Source of the DNA: Closterium sp. Naga37s-1
Taxonomy: Eukaryota > Streptophyta > Zygnematophyceae > Desmidiales > Closteriaceae
Length of the DNA: 64,000 bases
Assembly (NCBI GenBank): GCA_947471745.1
Contig: CANJKZ010000263.1
Coordinates: 1,222,501 to 1,286,500, forward strand
Reading direction: 5' to 3'
The stretch's first letter is position 1. Each line of letters starts with the position of its first letter. The translations under genes were made by a program, and so were the position numbers. The notes under the pieces are model-generated. The model saw nothing but the letters and a program-made list of their open reading frames with translations, had not been told where the DNA came from and ran no database searches. Below are positions 60,919 through 64,000 of this stretch, in pieces.

Positions 60919-61480
60919 GACTTTCCTGTCCTGCGTCTGCACTCTGACAGAGGTGGGGAGTTTTCCTCCGACCTCTTGAGGGCCTTCTGTCAGGGGGAGG
61001 GCATTGAGCAGTCGTTCACGCTTCCGGCCTCTCCACAGCAGAATGGGGTTGCTGAGCGCCGCATTGGCTTGGTCATGGAGGTCGCTCGTACCTCCTTGAT
61101 CCATGCGGCTGCCCCCCACTTTCTGTGGCCGTTTGCGGTCCGATACGCTGCGCATCAGCTCAACCTCTGGCCCCGTGTCTCCGTTCCGGAGACTTCGCCG
61201 ACACTGCGTTGGACGGGAGAGGTTGGCGATGCGTCGGTGTTCCGGGTCTGGGGATCTCGTGCTTTTGTCCACGATACGTCTGCGGACAAGCTCTCCTCCC
61301 GCGATGTTCCTTGTGTCTTCCTTGGCTTCGTCCCGGACGCGTCTGGTTGGCAGTTTTACCACCCCACCTCGCGCCGTGTCCTGCCCTCTCAGGACGTCAC
61401 TTTCGACGAGTCGGTCCCCTACTACCGCCTCTTCCCCTACCGCACTGCCCCGCTCCCCCCCCCCGCCTCTCTTTCTCGCA
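60919..61480 (+). pseudogene. Copia I integrase C-terminal half
   Basis: Second Asp in LHSDRGGEF and Glu in NGVAERRIG are intact after the TAG. Continues through WGSRAFVHDTSADKL and DASGWQFYHPTSRRVLPSQDV. A frame change near 61460-61490 leads to the linker. Confidence 0.85.
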
Positions 61481-63244
61481 CGAGGTGCTGCTGTGGTAGA
61501 CCCCCTCCCCCCTCAGGGTGCCGCTCCCTCAGGTGTGTCCCAGGTAGACCCGGTTGAGCCTGTCGAGGTAGCGGTCGACTCTCGTCCTGCTAGGGGTGCT
61601 GAGCCTGAGCGTGAGGAGCCTGGGGGTGCGGAGCCTGGGGGTGCTGAGCCTGAGCGTGCGGAGCCTGGGGGTGCTGAGCCTGAGGGTGCTGAGTCTGGGG
61701 GTGCTGAGCCTGAGGGTGCTGAGTCGGGGGGTGCTGAGCCTGAGGGTGCTGAGTCTGGGGGTGCTGAGCCTGAGGGTGCTGAGTCTGGGGGTACTGAGCC
61801 TGGGGGTGCTGCGACTGACCGTGCTGCGCCTGGTGGCGCTCCCTCTTCACAGCAGCTGCGGGAGTGGTACTCGCGGTACTGCAGCCTCAGGAGGGGCGCT
61901 TCTGGGGCCAGGGGTACTACTGGAGCTGGTGCTCGTGGTTCCCCGCCTAGGCGGGAGCTGCCCTCTCCCCAGCGGCTCCGAGAGTGGTACGCTCGGCGCT
62001 GCAGTCTCCGGAGTGGTGCTACTGGTGTTTTGGACCCTGGAGCTGGAGTTGCTGCTGGTGCCGCGGACCCTGGAGCTGGTGCTGGAGCTGCTGGAGGCGC
62101 TGCTGGCGCTGGAGGTGCTGTTGGTGCTGGAGCTTCTGGAGGCACTGCTGGTGCTGGAGCTGCTGGAGTCGCTGCTGGTGCTGGAGCTGCTGGAGTCGCT
62201 GGTCCTGGAGGTGCTCGTACTGGAGGTACTGAAGCTGCTAGGACTGGAGTTGCTGCGGGAGTTGGAGCTGGAGGTACTGGAGCTGCTGGTGCTCCTGGTG
62301 GTGCTGCGGGAGTTGTAGCTGGAGACCCTGGAGCTGAGGGTGCTGGAGCTGTCCCTGCTGGTTCAGGAGGTGCTGCGCAGCCGCGGCCGTACTACGTTCC
62401 GCTCCTTCAGCAGGTTCTGGGCCTCCCGCCCTCTACTGGTCCTACTCCTCCCCTACTGAGTCCACCGCCTGTCCAGTCGCAGTCACAGTTACAGCCTGCC
62501 TCTCCGCTGCCTGGTCCTTCTCCTTACGCTGGGCCGACTAGAGGTCTTACGGAGCGACGTGAGCCTGAGTCTCGTCCTGCGTCGCCTGAGTCTCGTCCAG
62601 AGTCGCCTGTCCGCGCTGGTCGTCGTGTTCCGCGCGAGCGTCCTCCTCCTGTCCCTGGCACTCACTACATGACTCTGCGTCCTTCCACTGCTCCACAGCG
62701 TGTCCCTCTGCCGTCTCCTCCTGCGTCCTCTCTTCCTGACGGTCCGGACCCGGAGTCTGACTCCCTTCGAGCTGCCAGTCCTACTGTCACGCGTCTCCTC
62801 GCCACTGTTGTCACTGACCCTACCTTTGAGTCCTCTGCTGCGTCTGCTCTAGTCGCTGAGTTAGTTGACTTTGCTGCCGCCTGTCGTCTAGACTACGCCG
62901 CTAGCCTTGTTGCTGAGTCTGAGTCTGTCTGTCCTCTGTCCGTCGGGGGTGAGTGTGCTCTAGGCACGGACGTCCTTGAGGACAGACAGGAGGAGTTTGA
63001 GTGCTTTGCCGCTGCTTTACCTCATCTCGTGTCCATGCTGATTGCACCTGAGGGAGACCCGGATGCACCAGACATCCCGACCCCGCGCTCTTACGCAGAG
63101 GCGATAGAGGGTCCCTACTCCTCTCAGTGGCAGACAGCCATGGACGCCGAGATGGCTTCCTGGAAGTCCACAGGCACCTACGTCGACGAGGTTCCCTCAC
63201 CTGGGGCGAACATCGTCAGTGGCATGTGGATTTTCAGGGTGTAG
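61481..63244 (+). pseudogene. Copia I linker and RT start
   Basis: AEPEGAESGG repeats (61600-61810), two SQQLREWY/SPQRLREWYAR blocks, then GAGAAG repeats and a Pro/Ser-rich stretch to the RT start (SYAEAIEGPYSSQWQTAM, MWIFRV). A TAG at 63242-63244 interrupts just after MWIFRV where others read VKRPPG. Confidence 0.82.
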
Positions 63245-64000
63245 CGGCCGCCGGGTTCTCCGCCTGTCTTCAAGGCGCGTTACGTTGCACGAGGCTTCAG
63301 TCAGCGAGAGGGAGTTGACTTCTTCCATACCTTCTCCCCGACCCCGAAAATGACCACTCTTCGGGTTCTGCTGCACGTCGCCGCTCAGCGTGACTACGAG
63401 CTCCACTCTCTTGACTTCAGCACAGCTTTCCTACAGGGCAGCCTGCACGAGGAGATCTGGCTGCGCCGCCCACCTGGCTTCACTGGGTCGTTTCCTGCTG
63501 GTACCCAGTGGAGCCTCCGGCGGCCAGTCTACTGTCTCCGCCAGGCACCCCGTGAGTGGCACGACACACTGATGACTACTCTTGCTGCTCTTGGGTTTGC
63601 TCCTTCTACTGCTGACCCGTCGCTGTTTCTACGCACCGACACCACTCTGCCGCCGTTCTACGTTCTCGTGTACGTGGACGACCTGGTCTTTGCTACTGCT
63701 GACACTGAGGCACTCGCCCACGTGAAGTCGGAGCTGCAGAAGAGACACACGTGCACAGACCTGGGTGAGCTGACAAGCTATCTTGGCTTGCGGATCACCC
63801 GGGACAGAGCACAGCGCACCATCACCTTGACTCAGTCACACATGGTGCAGCAGGTCCTTCAGCGCTTCCGCTTCACGTACTCCTCGCCCCAGTCCACTCC
63901 TCTGCCTACTGGTCACTCGCTCTCAGCTCTGCCTTCGGATGAGTCCGTAGAGCCGAGTGGCCCGTATCCAGAGCTTGTGGGCTGCCTCATGTACATGATG
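63245..64000 (+). pseudogene. Copia I reverse transcriptase (partial)
   Basis: After the TAG the RT continues: KARYVARGFSQREGVDFF, LHSLDFSTAFLQG, LVYVDDLVFATAD with intact YVDD near 63666-63680, and SHMVQQVLQRF. The window ends inside RT. Confidence 0.88.

Larger units (their letters stand above)
57645..64000 (+). mobile_element. Copia I: plus-strand copia element, 5' truncated, running off the window
   Basis: No 5' LTR or primer site. A 140-bp fragment of copia pre-integrase (57645-57786) precisely resembles the element's own 60331-60470 and is fused to the leader just before GGGCCCACC (57832). Then come leader repeats, gag, protease, integrase, linker and RT, cut by the window end at 64000. 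It carries stops at 60916 and 63242 and frame changes near 59210 and 61470. Confidence 0.9.

Noticed and set aside
1-64000. tRNA or rRNA genes
   Set aside because: I looked for tRNA-like A/B boxes with cloverleaf and for rRNA cores and saw none; tRNA-Met-like words are primer-binding sites next to LTRs.

Overview
The window looks like nuclear DNA of a green-lineage (Viridiplantae) organism, most likely a streptophyte alga or early-diverging plant. Reasons: three spliced genes whose products read like land-plant families (an MBOAT lysophospholipid acyltransferase, a peroxisomal acyl-activating enzyme ending in SRL, and a bS21-like ribosomal protein); CCCTAAA (plant-type) telomere units; chromodomain gypsy and copia elements primed by initiator tRNA-Met; very high GC with many minisatellites. 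The taxon is an inference; no search was run.

Layout. 1-8345: an unclassified GTCGAC-rich repeat split by a full copia element (copia A, 669-8074, 133-bp LTRs, target duplication GCGCT). 8346-9077: the 3' flank of a minus-strand lysophospholipid acyltransferase gene (9078-13505, 7 exons) with a 62-unit 7-bp minisatellite in intron 3. 14770-20173: a chromovirus (gypsy G1), itself carrying a 1.37-kb non-autonomous LTR element (18543-19916, target duplication TGGTC). 20174-28779: broken copia copies in both orientations (B, C and a plus-strand copy). 28985-30130: inverted second copy of the GTCGAC repeat. 30131-35520: another Ty3-like element (H) carrying nested copia D (32181-34719, target duplication GAATT), a miniature element with an open gag-RNaseH fusion. 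35762-39715: copia E. 39750-42576: hAT transposase pseudogene. 43276-45412: gypsy F fragment. 45957-54694: acyl-activating enzyme gene, 7 coding exons, with a 0.95-kb foldback element in one intron. 55137-56854: bS21-like gene. 57645-64000: plus-strand copia I, running off the window.

The most unusual feature is shared by all three host genes. Their exon-intron junctions are 'stuttered': a splice site plus the adjoining part of its exon is repeated 2-6 times in tandem inside the intron, in steps of roughly 105-180 bp, while one complete exon copy remains. Taking that complete copy for each exon, the acyl-activating gene reads as 7 phase-0 exons (2016 nt) and the acyltransferase as 7 phase-compatible exons (1608 nt). 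Copies differ from one another by substitutions, so they are not a simple assembly echo.

The copia elements form one lineage with very short LTRs (118-133 bp), a GC-rich leader minisatellite of different sequence in each element, a recurring GGGCCCACC leader motif near the primer site, and a hypervariable Gly/Ala/Pro-rich linker between integrase and reverse transcriptase. Most copies are dead, and many inactivating changes at catalytic residues or stop codons look like C:G to T:A transitions. All exon models were built by eye from splice signals, frame and remembered family similarity; coordinates marked approximate may shift by tens of bases.
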